Origin: DASTCZ01 sp035308165
GTDB lineage: Bacteria; Acidobacteriota; Terriglobia; Acidiferrales; UBA7541
Direction of reading: 5' to 3'
Assembly (NCBI GenBank): GCA_035308165.1
Contig: DATGHC010000047.1
Location: 7,906-71,905, forward strand
Length of the DNA: 64,000 bases
Both the position numbers and the translations under genes were made by a program. This document shows positions 8,473-17,575 of the stretch, piece by piece. The notes beneath the pieces are model-generated. The model saw nothing but the letters and a program-made list of their open reading frames with translations, had not been told where the DNA came from and did not search any database. The stretch's first letter is position 1, and the number at the start of each line of letters is the position of its first letter.

Positions 8473-10074
8473 ATGAGCGCCGCATCTGGAGTTCTTCCAT
8501 TAGATCAATCCGTTTGGAAACCGAAGGCAAATCCTTGGCTGATTGCCGTGGTGGTGTCGCTGGCGGCGTTCATGGAAGTTCTGGACACCAGCATCGCCAA
8601 CGTAGCTTTGCCTCATATGGCTGGCAATCTGGGCGCCAGCGGGGAAGAGAGCACTTGGGTTCTCACTTCCTACCTGGTGGCCAACGCGATTGTTTTGCCG
8701 CTCAGCGGATGGCTTGTGGGGATTTTTGGCCGCAAGCGCTTTTTCATGACCTGTATTTTCATTTTTACAGCGAGTTCTTTGCTCTGCGGGATCGCGCCGA
8801 GTTTGGGCCTGCTCCTGTTCTTCCGCGTTCTGCAGGGAGCCGGAGGCGGCGGCTTGCAGCCCATGGTGCAGGCCATTCTGGCGGACACGTTTCCGCCCGC
8901 CAAGCGCGGCCTGGCGTTCTCGCTTTATGGCATCACGGCCGTGTGCGCACCCGCGCTTGGGCCTACGCTTGGCGGGTGGATCACGGACAGCTATTCCTGG
9001 CGCTGGATTTTCTACATCAACTTGCCTGTCGGGTTCTTCGCCTTGGTGATGGTCTACCGGCTGGTGGAGGACCCACCCTACCTGCTCAAAAGGATCGGGA
9101 ACACCATTCGCATGGACTACATCGGTTTCTCGCTTCTCGCGCTGGGTGTCGGGGCTTTGCAGATCCTGCTGGACAAGGGACAGGAAGATGATTGGTTTGG
9201 TTCCCGCTTCATCGTCACTTTGGCTGCCGTCGCGGCTGTTTGTCTGGTCTCTCTGGTCATCTGGGAGTTGCGCCAGAAAAACCCCATCGTGGACGTACGG
9301 CTATTTCGAAACTCCAATTTTTCAACTGCCTGCGTGATGATGTTCATGGTCGGTGCGGTGTCATTCGCCACCACTGTCTTGATGCCTCAGTTTCTGCAAA
9401 CCCTATTGGGATACTCGGCGGAGTCAGCAGGAATGGTGATGTCCGCCGCTGGTTTTCTCTTGCTGCTCGCGCTGCCTGTCGTTGGCCGGCTTACAACCAA
9501 GGTTCAAGCCCGCTACCTGATCGCTTTCGGGTGGATGTTGCTGGCCATTACCATGTTTCTTTCGACGCAGCGGATCGATCTCATCATGAGTTTTGGCGCG
9601 GCAACGCGTTTGCGCATCATCCAGTACATTCCGCTCGGTTTTATTTTCGTGCCTGCGACGCTCGCCGCGTACGTGGGCATAGGACAGGACAAGAGCAATG
9701 CAGTCGCCGGACTGATAAATTTCGTTCGGAATATTGGCTCCAGTGTGGGCACTTCGGTGGTGGTCACTGTTATTGCGCGACGCACGCAATTTCATCTGTC
9801 GACTTTGGTGAGCAATATTCCCGCCGGGAGCGAGAGATTCAAGAATGCGGTGGATGGATTGACCGCGCTCCTTATTAGGGGAGGTCTGAGCCCGCACGAA
9901 GCGCACCAACAGGCGGTCGCGCGGATTTATGGATCGATTCAGGCCCAGGCTGCCACACTGTCATATATTGACGCCTATTGGATTCTGGCCATCGCTGCCG
10001 GAATCATGTTTTTCATGTCCTATATCTTGAAAAAGAATGATCCGAAGAGCGGCGGCCAAATTTCCGCCCACTAA
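8473..10074 (+). CDS. DHA2-family MFS drug exporter (EmrB/QacA-like)
   Basis: A 533-residue major facilitator with about 14 transmembrane helices. Motif D1 is FMEVLDTSIANVALP (about residues 33-47). Motif A-like GWLVGIFGRKRFF is at about 75-87, and motif C-like GPTLGGWITDSYSWRWIF at about 160-177. It closely resembles EmrB, the inner-membrane part of the EmrAB-TolC pump. No EmrA-type adaptor is adjacent, but the gene lies 32 bp after the RND outer-membrane channel on the same strand, so the two exporters may be co-expressed. Substrate unknown. Confidence 0.92.
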   Translation: MSAASGVLPLDQSVWKPKANPWLIAVVVSLAAFMEVLDTSIANVALPHMAGNLGASGEESTWVLTSYLVANAIVLPLSGWLVGIFGRKRFFMTCIFIFTASSLLCGIAPSLGLLLFFRVLQGAGGGGLQPMVQAILADTFPPAKRGLAFSLYGITAVCAPALGPTLGGWITDSYSWRWIFYINLPVGFFALVMVYRLVEDPPYLLKRIGNTIRMDYIGFSLLALGVGALQILLDKGQEDDWFGSRFIVTLAAVAAVCLVSLVIWELRQKNPIVDVRLFRNSNFSTACVMMFMVGAVSFATTVLMPQFLQTLLGYSAESAGMVMSAAGFLLLLALPVVGRLTTKVQARYLIAFGWMLLAITMFLSTQRIDLIMSFGAATRLRIIQYIPLGFIFVPATLAAYVGIGQDKSNAVAGLINFVRNIGSSVGTSVVVTVIARRTQFHLSTLVSNIPAGSERFKNAVDGLTALLIRGGLSPHEAHQQAVARIYGSIQAQAATLSYIDAYWILAIAAGIMFFMSYILKKNDPKSGGQISAH

Positions 10075-10388
10075 GTGCGGTTTATCCTGCAGATGATTGG
10101 CGAATGAGCGGTAGTTAACCTCGGCCATGGAGTCGCGATTCGAATGGCCAAGGATTTCTGGACGGAAAATTGAAATTCGAATGCCGCAAGTTATTTCATT
10201 TGTGCAGGTTTGATGAAAATGTTTCACGTGGAACATTTCTGCCCTGCGTGGGCTGATGGCACCCAAGATTGATCTCGTTCCCCGAGCCCAACTTTTAGAA
10301 AGCCGTTCATAATCCTAAAATACTGGTAAGTGATAATGTAGGTGTTCAGCTCCCCCAGGTGCGGGGCTGCCGGGAAGGAATTTCAAAT
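10075..10388. other. Intergenic region upstream of phosphoketolase
   Basis: A 314 bp gap without a credible gene. It contains the parS-like palindrome listed separately and the likely promoter and leader of the phosphoketolase gene. AAGGAA at 10375-10380 serves as ribosome binding site for ATG 10389. I do not see a terminator for the upstream exporter operon. Confidence 0.6.
10217..10238. promoter_or_regulatory. parS-like centromere site (ParB binding palindrome)
   Basis: Bases 10220-10235 read TGTTTCACGTGGAACA. The reverse complement is TGTTCCACGTGAAACA, a full match to the widely conserved chromosomal parS pattern TGTTNCACGTGAAACA. The symmetry continues for three more bases on each side, giving a 22 bp palindrome with a single mismatched pair. 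It lies in an intergenic region, as many parS sites do. ParB binds such sites and loads as a CTP-dependent clamp to organise and segregate the origin region. parA and parB are not in the window. Only one such site was seen here. Confidence 0.8.
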
Positions 10389-12782
10389 ATGTCCACACAT
10401 GCCGTGAAAGAAATGAGAATTGCCGATACGAGTAAACCGCTTTCGCAGGAAGAGCTGCGCAAAATTCATGCCTATTGGCGCGCCGCGAATTATCTATCGG
10501 TTGGCCAAATCTATCTTTACGACAATCCGCTGTTGCGCGAGCCGTTGAAGATGGAACACGTGAAGCCGCGCCTGCTGGGGCACTGGGGCACAACGCCGGG
10601 ACAGAATTTCATTTACGTCCACTTCAACCGGCTGATCAAAATGCACGATTTGAATGTGATCTACATCGCCGGCCCGGGACACGGCGGACCAGGACTGGTG
10701 GCCAACACCTATCTCGAGGGGACCTACAGCGAGTTTTACACCAACATTGGCCAGGATACCGGCGGAATGAAGCGGCTGTTCAAACAGTTTTCATTTCCGG
10801 GAGGGATTCCGAGCCACGTCGCGCCTGAAACACCCGGTTCGATTCATGAAGGTGGCGAGCTTGGATATTCCATCTCTCACGCATACGGCGCAGCCTTCGA
10901 CAATCCCGACTTGCTAGTTTGTTGCGTAGTGGGCGATGGAGAAGCGGAGACGGGGCCGCTGGCCACCAGTTGGTTTTCAAACAGGTTTCTTAATCCAGTT
11001 CGCGATGGAGCAGTGCTGCCGATTCTGCATCTTAACGGATACAAGATCGATAATCCAACCGTGCTCGGGCGGATGGCCGATGAAGACCTGACCGATTTAT
11101 TTGCAGCGTACGGTTACAAGCCCTTTTTCGTCGAAGGTGATGATCCCCCGGTGATGCATCAGGCTATGGCTGCCACTCTCGACACGGTGCTCTTGGAGAT
11201 TCAATCCATCCAAAAAGACGCGCGGGAAAATGGGTTCTCGGGACGCCCCACCTGGCCGGTGATTATCTTGCGCACGCTGAAAGGCTGGACCGGCCCGAAA
11301 ATGGTTGACGGCAAGAAGGTGGAGGGCACGTGGCGGGCGCATCAGGTGCCGATACCCGAGGTCCGAGGTAACCCGGAACACTTAAAGCTGCTGGAACAAT
11401 GGATGCGCAGCTATAAGGCCGAGGAATTATTCGACGCCAATGGGCGGCTGATCGCTGAAATTGCCGAACTCGCGCCCAAGGGCAATCGGAGAATGGGCGC
11501 CAATCCCCACGCCAATGGCGGACTACTGGCGCGCGACCTTGTTATGCCGGATTTTCGTAAGTATGGCGTCGCGGTCTCCAAGCCTGGCGTGGCGGTTGGT
11601 GAATCCACGCGGGTGCTTGGTAAATTCCTGCGAGACGTTATGAAATCCAATCCGGCCAATTTTCGCGTGGTTGGTCCGGATGAGACGACTTCCAACCGGC
11701 TGGAGGCGTTATACGAGGTCTCCGGAAAGATGTTTACGGGGCCAATCCTGCCTGAGGACAACCACTTATCCACGGATGGACGAGTGATGGAAATGCTGAG
11801 CGAGCACCAGTGCCAGGGCTGGCTGGAAGGATATTTGCTCACCGGGCGTCACGGTCTGTTTTCGTGCTATGAAGCCTTCATTCACATCGTGGACTCCATG
11901 TTCAACCAACACGCCAAGTGGTTGAAAGTAACTCAAGGCATTCCCTGGCGCGTGCCCATTCCCTCACTGAATTATTTGCTGACCTCACACGTCTGGCGAC
12001 AGGATCACAACGGATTTACACACCAGGATCCCGGCTTCATTGACCTGGTGATGAATAAGAAAGCGGACGTGGTGCGCGTCTATCTTCCGCCGGATGCGAA
12101 CACACTCCTATCCGTAGCAGACCATTGTTTGCGCAGCCGGAACTACGTCAACGTCATTGTTGCGGGAAAGCAGCCCGAACTCCAATGGCTGGACATGGAA
12201 TCAGCAATTGCGCATTGCACCACCGGAATTGGCATCTGGGATTGGGCCAGCAACGATCAAGGAGGGAACGCAGACGTGGTCATGGCATGCGCGGGAGACA
12301 TACCCACGTTGGAAATTTTGGCCGCCGCGGATTTGTTGCGTCAACATTTCCCGGATATCAAAATCCGCGTAGTCAATGTGGTTGACTTGATGACGCTTCA
12401 GCCTTCGACCGAGCATCCGCACGGGCTTACCGATTCCGATTTCGACTCAATTTTCACGAATGACAAGCCCATTATTTTCGCCTATCACGGGTATCCCTGG
12501 CTGATTCACAGGCTGACCTACCGGCGCGCGGGCCACGACAATCTTCATGTCCGTGGGTATAAGGAAGAGGGAACGACGACCACTCCCTTCGACATGACGG
12601 TTCTAAACGACCTCGACCGATTCCACCTGGCGGGCGACGTTGTTGATCGCGTGCCCCGGCTCCGCGAAATTGGCGGGCACTTCAAACAGTTCCTGCGAAA
12701 CAAGCTGATTCAGCACAAGGAATACATCTGCCAATATGGCGAGGACATGCCGGAGATAAGCAACTGGAAGTGGCCGTATTAA
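10389..12782 (+). CDS. xfp: Phosphoketolase (xylulose-5-P/fructose-6-P)
   Basis: Thiamine-diphosphate enzyme that cleaves xylulose-5-phosphate and/or fructose-6-phosphate with phosphate to acetyl-phosphate plus glyceraldehyde-3-phosphate or erythrose-4-phosphate. The 797-residue length is typical. Recognisable stretches include WRAANYLSVGQIYL near residue 35, the family hallmark GHWGTTPGQNFIYVHFNR, GPGHGGPGLVANTYLEG, the ThDP-binding CVVGDGEAETGPLA, and SWRQDHNG-like VWRQDHNGFTHQDPGF in the C-terminal half. ATG 10389 has AAGGAA eight bases upstream. The stop lies 3 bp before ackA, consistent with the two acting in series. Confidence 0.96.
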   Translation: MSTHAVKEMRIADTSKPLSQEELRKIHAYWRAANYLSVGQIYLYDNPLLREPLKMEHVKPRLLGHWGTTPGQNFIYVHFNRLIKMHDLNVIYIAGPGHGGPGLVANTYLEGTYSEFYTNIGQDTGGMKRLFKQFSFPGGIPSHVAPETPGSIHEGGELGYSISHAYGAAFDNPDLLVCCVVGDGEAETGPLATSWFSNRFLNPVRDGAVLPILHLNGYKIDNPTVLGRMADEDLTDLFAAYGYKPFFVEGDDPPVMHQAMAATLDTVLLEIQSIQKDARENGFSGRPTWPVIILRTLKGWTGPKMVDGKKVEGTWRAHQVPIPEVRGNPEHLKLLEQWMRSYKAEELFDANGRLIAEIAELAPKGNRRMGANPHANGGLLARDLVMPDFRKYGVAVSKPGVAVGESTRVLGKFLRDVMKSNPANFRVVGPDETTSNRLEALYEVSGKMFTGPILPEDNHLSTDGRVMEMLSEHQCQGWLEGYLLTGRHGLFSCYEAFIHIVDSMFNQHAKWLKVTQGIPWRVPIPSLNYLLTSHVWRQDHNGFTHQDPGFIDLVMNKKADVVRVYLPPDANTLLSVADHCLRSRNYVNVIVAGKQPELQWLDMESAIAHCTTGIGIWDWASNDQGGNADVVMACAGDIPTLEILAAADLLRQHFPDIKIRVVNVVDLMTLQPSTEHPHGLTDSDFDSIFTNDKPIIFAYHGYPWLIHRLTYRRAGHDNLHVRGYKEEGTTTTPFDMTVLNDLDRFHLAGDVVDRVPRLREIGGHFKQFLRNKLIQHKEYICQYGEDMPEISNWKWPY

Positions 12783-12785
12783 GCC

Positions 12786-14009
12786 ATGAAGATACTGGTG
12801 CTGAATGCCGGCTCGAGCAGCCAGAAATGCAGCTTGTTTCAGATAGCGGATTCAATTCCTGCAGCGCCGCCCGATCCTCTCTGGCAGGCGGAAATTGATT
12901 GGAGCGGAGTCGGCGCCGCTGGATCGGAATTGCGCTTAGAGAATTCTTCCGGCGCGAAGAGTACGGAAACGGTTTCAGTTACCAAGCACACAGACGCAAT
13001 TGGGAAGATGCTGGAGCATCTATGGTCCGGCTCCACGAAAGTGATCGCCAGTCCGCGCGACATGGATGTCGTAGGGCACCGCGTTGTTCACGGCGGCGCG
13101 GAGTTGGTAAAACCCACCAGAGTGACCCCTGAAATCAAGAATGCCATCCTCAAGCTTTCTGAACTTGCCCCGCTGCACAATCGTATTCAAGTCGATTGCA
13201 TAAATGCCGTCGAGAAGCAACTGGGTGCAGTCCCACAGGTCGCTGTATTCGACACCGCTTTCCATGCTCACATGCCCATCGAAGCCGCGGTCTATCCCGG
13301 ACCATACGAATGGTTAGGGGAGGGAATTCGTCGCTATGGATTCCATGGCATCAACCATCAATATTGTGCCGAGCGGGCCTGGCAGATTCTGAAGGAAAAA
13401 GCGCCAGCGCTGCGGCTGATTTCCTGCCATCTGGGAAACGGATGCTCCCTGGCTGCAATCCGCGGCGGGCGCAGCTTGGATACGACCATGGGCTTCACTC
13501 CCCTGGATGGAATCATGATGGGAACGCGCTCGGGCTCTGTGGACCCGGGGATCCTTATCTATCTGATGAAAAAGTATGGCAGCAATGCTGATGATCTGGA
13601 TCAGATTCTCAATCGGAAGTCTGGGCTTCTGGGAATTTCTGGATTATCGAACGACATGCGCGAAATACTCTCCGCAAAGAATCGCGGGAACCACCGCGCC
13701 GCCCTGGCGTTCGATATATTCATTCACCGGCTCCGCTCGGGAATCGGCAGCATGTTGGCCGCACTAGGGGGATTGGACGCCTTGATCTTCACCGCGGGGA
13801 TTGGGGAAAACTCACCGGATGTTCGCTTCGCTGCTTGCGCCGCATTCGACTTCCTGGGTATCAAGCTGGATCAGGAGCGGAATTTGCTCTCCCCCAGAGA
13901 TCAAGATATCTCGACCAGCGATTCGCGTGTCCGCGTGTTGATCATTCGCGCGCAGGAGGATTGGGCCATTGCCCGCGATTGCTGGAAACTTATCAACGAC
14001 TCCATCTGA
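12786..14009 (+). CDS. ackA: Acetate kinase
   Basis: Interconverts acetyl-phosphate + ADP and acetate + ATP, and so makes ATP from the phosphoketolase product. The 407-residue protein has the ASKHA-fold signatures: LVLNAGSSSQK at residues 3-13, VGHRVVHGGAEL at about 95-106, VFDTAFHAHMP, RYGFHGINHQY, and the phosphate-binding LISCHLGNGCSLAAI. It also has FTAGIGENSPDVR near the C-terminus. It starts 3 bp after the phosphoketolase stop and ends 15 bp before the next gene, forming a tight three-gene operon. Confidence 0.96.
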   Translation: MKILVLNAGSSSQKCSLFQIADSIPAAPPDPLWQAEIDWSGVGAAGSELRLENSSGAKSTETVSVTKHTDAIGKMLEHLWSGSTKVIASPRDMDVVGHRVVHGGAELVKPTRVTPEIKNAILKLSELAPLHNRIQVDCINAVEKQLGAVPQVAVFDTAFHAHMPIEAAVYPGPYEWLGEGIRRYGFHGINHQYCAERAWQILKEKAPALRLISCHLGNGCSLAAIRGGRSLDTTMGFTPLDGIMMGTRSGSVDPGILIYLMKKYGSNADDLDQILNRKSGLLGISGLSNDMREILSAKNRGNHRAALAFDIFIHRLRSGIGSMLAALGGLDALIFTAGIGENSPDVRFAACAAFDFLGIKLDQERNLLSPRDQDISTSDSRVRVLIIRAQEDWAIARDCWKLINDSI

Positions 14010-14024
14010 TTCCGACCAAACATA

Positions 14025-16712
14025 ATGAGCAAACGGTCCACATTTGAAGGGCTATTCATGCCGGAGTCGGTGGCGGTCATCGGAGCCACCGACCGTGAGG
14101 GGAGTGTCGGCCGAACCGTTCTCGCAAACCTGACCTCTGGAACATTCAAGGGGAAGGTGTACCCGATCAACCCAGCCCGCGCTGAAATTATGGGGTTGCG
14201 ATGCTGGCCGAAGATTGGCGACATTCCCGCGAAGGTGGATCTCGCCGTAATCATCACTCCCGCGCCGACTGTCCCGGGCTTGATTGCGGAGTGCGTGAAC
14301 GCAGGAGTTCGCTCAGCCATCGTGATTTCGGCGGGATTCCGGGAACACGGGCCGGAAGGCGCCGCCCTCGAGCGGCAAATTCAAAATGAACTTCGGCGCG
14401 GTGAGATGCGGCTTATCGGCCCGAATTGCCTGGGCGTCATGAATCCGCACGTTGGTCTGAACGCCACGTTCGCGCAGGACATCGTGCACCCCGGCAATGT
14501 CGCTTTCCTGAGCCAGAGTGGGGCGCTCCTCACGGCCATTCTGGATTGGAGCCTCACCGAAGATGTTGGCTTCAGCGCGATTGTCTCCACGGGTTCCATG
14601 CTCGACATCGGTTGGGGCGACCTGATTACGTATTTCGGGGAGGATCCGCAGACGCAAAGCATTCTGATGTACATGGAATCTGTGGGCGACGCCCGCGCGT
14701 TTCTTTCCGCCGCAAGGGAAGTGGCGCTTCGTAAGCCGATTATCGTAATTAAGGCCGGGCGCTCCGAGGCGGCATCGAAGGCCGCGACCTCACACACAGG
14801 CGCCATGACCGGAAGCGATGATGTATTTGATGCTGCTCTACGCCGCTGCGGCGTGCTGCGCGTGCAAAGCATTTCCGACGTTTTTTACATGGCGGAAGTC
14901 CTGGGCAAACAGCCTCGCCCACGCGGCCCCAGGCTCACAATTCTTACCAACGCCGGCGGACCTGGAGTCCTAGCGACGGATACTCTGATCGCAAACGGTG
15001 GCGAACTTACTTCAATCTCCGATGAAACCATGCGCGCACTCAACGAATTCCTGCCCCCGCATTGGAGCCACGGAAATCCCATCGATATTTTGGGAGATGC
15101 GAATCCTGGCCGGTACGCCAAGGCGCTGGAGATTGCCGTCAAAGATCCGAACAGCGATGGCCTGCTCGTGATTCTTGCGCCGCAGGGCATGACTGACCCC
15201 AACAATGTCGCCGAAGGATTGAGGGATCACGCCAAGATCCATGGCAAGCCAGTGCTGGCAAGCTGGATGGGCGGAAAACACGTGGCCGCGGGTGTCGCCA
15301 CACTGAATTCCGCCGGCATCCCGACATTTTCATACCCCGACACTGCCGCGCGCGCGTTCGATTATTTGTGGAAATACACTTACAACTTGCGCGGGCTCTA
15401 TGAAACGCCTGCATTTCCTGAAGATGAATTGGCAATCGGCGCGGCGCGCCAAAGAGTGGGGGATATTCTGCGTGCCGCGAGAAACGCCCGGCGGTCGCTG
15501 CTCACGGAAGTGGAATCGAAACAAATTTTGGCGGTCTACGGTATCCCGACGGTCGAAACCCGTGTTGCGAAAAGCGAAGCTAATGCAGTATCGGCCGCTT
15601 CCGCGATTGGATTTCCGGTGGTGTTGAAGATCCATTCGGAGACGGTCACACACAAAACAGATGTTGGGGGCGTGAAGTTGGATCTAAAAGATCAGGACGC
15701 AGTGCGCAACGCATTTCGCGAAATTGAAACCGCGGTTACGGCAAAATCAGGCCCGGGCAGTTTTCTTGGCGTGACCGTGCAGCCCATGGTGCGCCTCGAG
15801 GGATACGAACTTATCTTGGGCAGCAATATCGATCTGCAGTTCGGGCCCGTCCTCCTGTTTGGATATGGCGGCCAGCTTGTCGAAGTTTTCCGCGATCACG
15901 CTCTTGCTCTGCCTCCGTTGAATACAACCCTGGCGCGGCGGCTGATCGAGCAGACGCGAATATCCGCAGCGCTGCGCGGCGTCCGCGGCCGCCAGGCGGT
16001 GGACCTCGCTGCCCTGGAGACCATTCTCGTCCGATTTAGCCGGTTGGTGATGGAGCAGCCCTGGATTAAGGAAATGGACATTAATCCGCTGCTGGCTTCA
16101 CCGGAAAAAATTCTTGCGCTCGATGCGCGCGTCGTTCTTCACGATCCGGACACGGCTGAAGAAAATCTTCCGAAGCCGGCGATTCGCCCCTATCCCGGCC
16201 AATATGTTTTGCCCTGGACCATGAAGGACGGGAGCGAAGTGATGATCCGTCCAATCCGTCCGGAAGACGAGCCCGCCATGGTGAATTTCCACGAAACGCT
16301 CTCCGATCGATCGGTTTATCTGCGCTATTTCCACATGGAGAAACTGAGCGAACGGGTAGCTCACGAGCGACTAATCAGAAAGTGCTTCATTGACTATGAC
16401 CGGGAGATGGCTCTGGTCGCGGTTCGTCCCGGGCCCGGCGGCACGCAAGAGATTCTGGCTGTGGGTAGACTGAGTAAGACCCCCGGCACGCGCGAGGCGG
16501 AAATAGCCGTGTTGGTCACCGACCACTACCAAAAGATGGGGCTCGGCAGAGAACTTGTGCGGCGGTTAATTCAAGTGGGGAGAGACGAAAAGCTCGAATC
16601 CATTGAAGCCAACATTCTTCCGGAAAACCTCGGAATGCGCGCTCTGGCTTCCGGCTTCGGATTCAAAACTCGCCCTGGTCTTGCCCTGACGCGGACGTTC
16701 CTGGACCTTTGA
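14025..16712 (+). CDS. ADP-forming acetate/acyl-CoA ligase fused to GNAT acetyltransferase
   Basis: An 895-residue fusion. Residues 1-135 form a CoA-binding Rossmann domain (VIGATDREGSVGRTV). Residues 150-460 are succinyl-CoA-synthetase-like, with the likely phospho-histidine in ATSHTGAMTG (His257). Residues 480-705 form an ATP-grasp domain (FPVVLKIHSETVTHKTDVGGVKL), and residues 730-895 a GNAT domain (MIRPIRPEDEP, LGRELVRRLIQ). The ligase half should interconvert acyl-CoA + ADP + phosphate with acid + ATP. In Pat-type proteins a GNAT domain on this scaffold acetylates lysines, for example of acetyl-CoA synthetase. As His257 is present the ligase part may be catalytic, unlike true Pat. The position behind xfp and ackA suggests acetate/acetyl-CoA exchange. 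Confidence 0.88.
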   Translation: MSKRSTFEGLFMPESVAVIGATDREGSVGRTVLANLTSGTFKGKVYPINPARAEIMGLRCWPKIGDIPAKVDLAVIITPAPTVPGLIAECVNAGVRSAIVISAGFREHGPEGAALERQIQNELRRGEMRLIGPNCLGVMNPHVGLNATFAQDIVHPGNVAFLSQSGALLTAILDWSLTEDVGFSAIVSTGSMLDIGWGDLITYFGEDPQTQSILMYMESVGDARAFLSAAREVALRKPIIVIKAGRSEAASKAATSHTGAMTGSDDVFDAALRRCGVLRVQSISDVFYMAEVLGKQPRPRGPRLTILTNAGGPGVLATDTLIANGGELTSISDETMRALNEFLPPHWSHGNPIDILGDANPGRYAKALEIAVKDPNSDGLLVILAPQGMTDPNNVAEGLRDHAKIHGKPVLASWMGGKHVAAGVATLNSAGIPTFSYPDTAARAFDYLWKYTYNLRGLYETPAFPEDELAIGAARQRVGDILRAARNARRSLLTEVESKQILAVYGIPTVETRVAKSEANAVSAASAIGFPVVLKIHSETVTHKTDVGGVKLDLKDQDAVRNAFREIETAVTAKSGPGSFLGVTVQPMVRLEGYELILGSNIDLQFGPVLLFGYGGQLVEVFRDHALALPPLNTTLARRLIEQTRISAALRGVRGRQAVDLAALETILVRFSRLVMEQPWIKEMDINPLLASPEKILALDARVVLHDPDTAEENLPKPAIRPYPGQYVLPWTMKDGSEVMIRPIRPEDEPAMVNFHETLSDRSVYLRYFHMEKLSERVAHERLIRKCFIDYDREMALVAVRPGPGGTQEILAVGRLSKTPGTREAEIAVLVTDHYQKMGLGRELVRRLIQVGRDEKLESIEANILPENLGMRALASGFGFKTRPGLALTRTFLDL

Positions 16713-16742
16713 ATTTGATTTTAATTCCGCGCGGCGGCTTTC

Positions 16743-17456
16743 CTAGACCACCGGGGAATGTTCCTTCTTCTCCGCCGCTGGAAGTTCTGGCCAAAGCAAC
16801 TTCAGAATAACCCCTTGACCATCTTCATAGCCGAGCGCGAACACGCTGGAGCATCGTTCGCACAGCCAATAATGCTTCACTCCGTGTGTCTTATTGGGCA
16901 GGCCAATATGCGGCTTTGATGATTCGGTTGCGGCTTCGCCCGGGAAAAATCGGAATAGCTTTCCGCCGCTCAGCCAATGAAAAGCAGAAGGGCACGCGGG
17001 ATTTGCGCACTTCGGGTGGATGTTCTCATGAAGAGAAATGCCGGCATATGCTTCTCCCGCTGGAATCGGCCGCTTGGCTTTCCCTGCATGCAGCTCCTCT
17101 CTTTCCTCTTCAAGGAGCTTGATTGTGGTGCGCAGCCAAGTCCCGAAAGTCTCTTCAATTTCTCGCTGGTCCGCATACCGGTACAGAGAGTCCAGTGTGT
17201 CTCCCGCTGCGTCGAGTGGAATATGGCGGCAGGGGATATCCTTGGTCCAGCCTTCCGGCGGGACCAACTTCATCAGAACACAATCACTGCACGGTTCAGG
17301 GTGATCCTTGCTGTCGTAGTTCATACAGCTAGGTGAATCCTCGAAAATAAATTGAGGCCGCCAGGGCGCCCGCGGGGAGCGCCCATATCCGCCCTTTTCC
17401 AGGAATTCCAGTTCAAACTTGAGTACATCCAGAAGATCTCGTTCGTCATTATGCAT
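16743..17456 (-). CDS. Conserved Cys-containing protein of unknown function
   Basis: A 237-residue soluble protein that I cannot assign to a named enzyme family. It starts MHNDERDLLDVLKFEL. It holds several Cys groupings that could bind metal: CxxC in EPCSDCVL, a Cys/His cluster HPKCANPACPSAFHW, and CERC near the C-terminus, a pattern suggesting one or two zinc-ribbon-like sites. ATG 17456 is preferred over 17519 because GGAGG lies five bases upstream and because the longer form would read through CRP-like operator 17505-17520. It is divergent from the cytochrome block and shares its operator-rich control region, so it may be co-regulated with it. Function not inferred. Confidence 0.75.
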   Translation of the reverse strand: MHNDERDLLDVLKFELEFLEKGGYGRSPRAPWRPQFIFEDSPSCMNYDSKDHPEPCSDCVLMKLVPPEGWTKDIPCRHIPLDAAGDTLDSLYRYADQREIEETFGTWLRTTIKLLEEEREELHAGKAKRPIPAGEAYAGISLHENIHPKCANPACPSAFHWLSGGKLFRFFPGEAATESSKPHIGLPNKTHGVKHYWLCERCSSVFALGYEDGQGVILKLLWPELPAAEKKEHSPVV

Positions 17457-17504
17457 ATGACCCTCCGCAGCAAACTCAGTATCGCCTGGGTGGATGTCGC
17501 CCGC

Positions 17505-17520
17505 CGTGACTCCCATCACG
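17505..17520. promoter_or_regulatory. CRP-like operator, site 1
   Basis: CGTGA-N6-TCACG, a perfect inverted repeat with the spacing of CRP-family sites (TGTGA-N6-TCACA). Its centre is 22 bp from that of site 2, two helical turns, so the proteins could bind on the same face of the DNA. It lies 49 bp upstream of the minus-strand gene starting at 17456. Confidence 0.55.
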
Positions 17521-17526
17521 ACACAT

Positions 17527-17542
17527 TGTGACGAGCGTCACA
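17527..17542. promoter_or_regulatory. CRP-like operator, site 2 (exact TGTGA-N6-TCACA)
   Basis: TGTGACGAGCGTCACA, with perfect seven-base arms and an exact match to the CRP consensus half-sites. It lies between the divergent Cys-containing gene and the broken crp-like gene. A GTG inside it (17528) could formally open the crp-like frame but is much more likely part of the operator. Confidence 0.65.
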
Positions 17543-17575
17543 GTCACATCGTGGTGGCACGGGCACAATTCCAGT

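Noticed and set aside
17528..17575. GTG 17528 as start of the crp-like gene
   Set aside because: It falls inside the perfect TGTGA-N6-TCACA operator, and the extra residues have no resemblance to the family.
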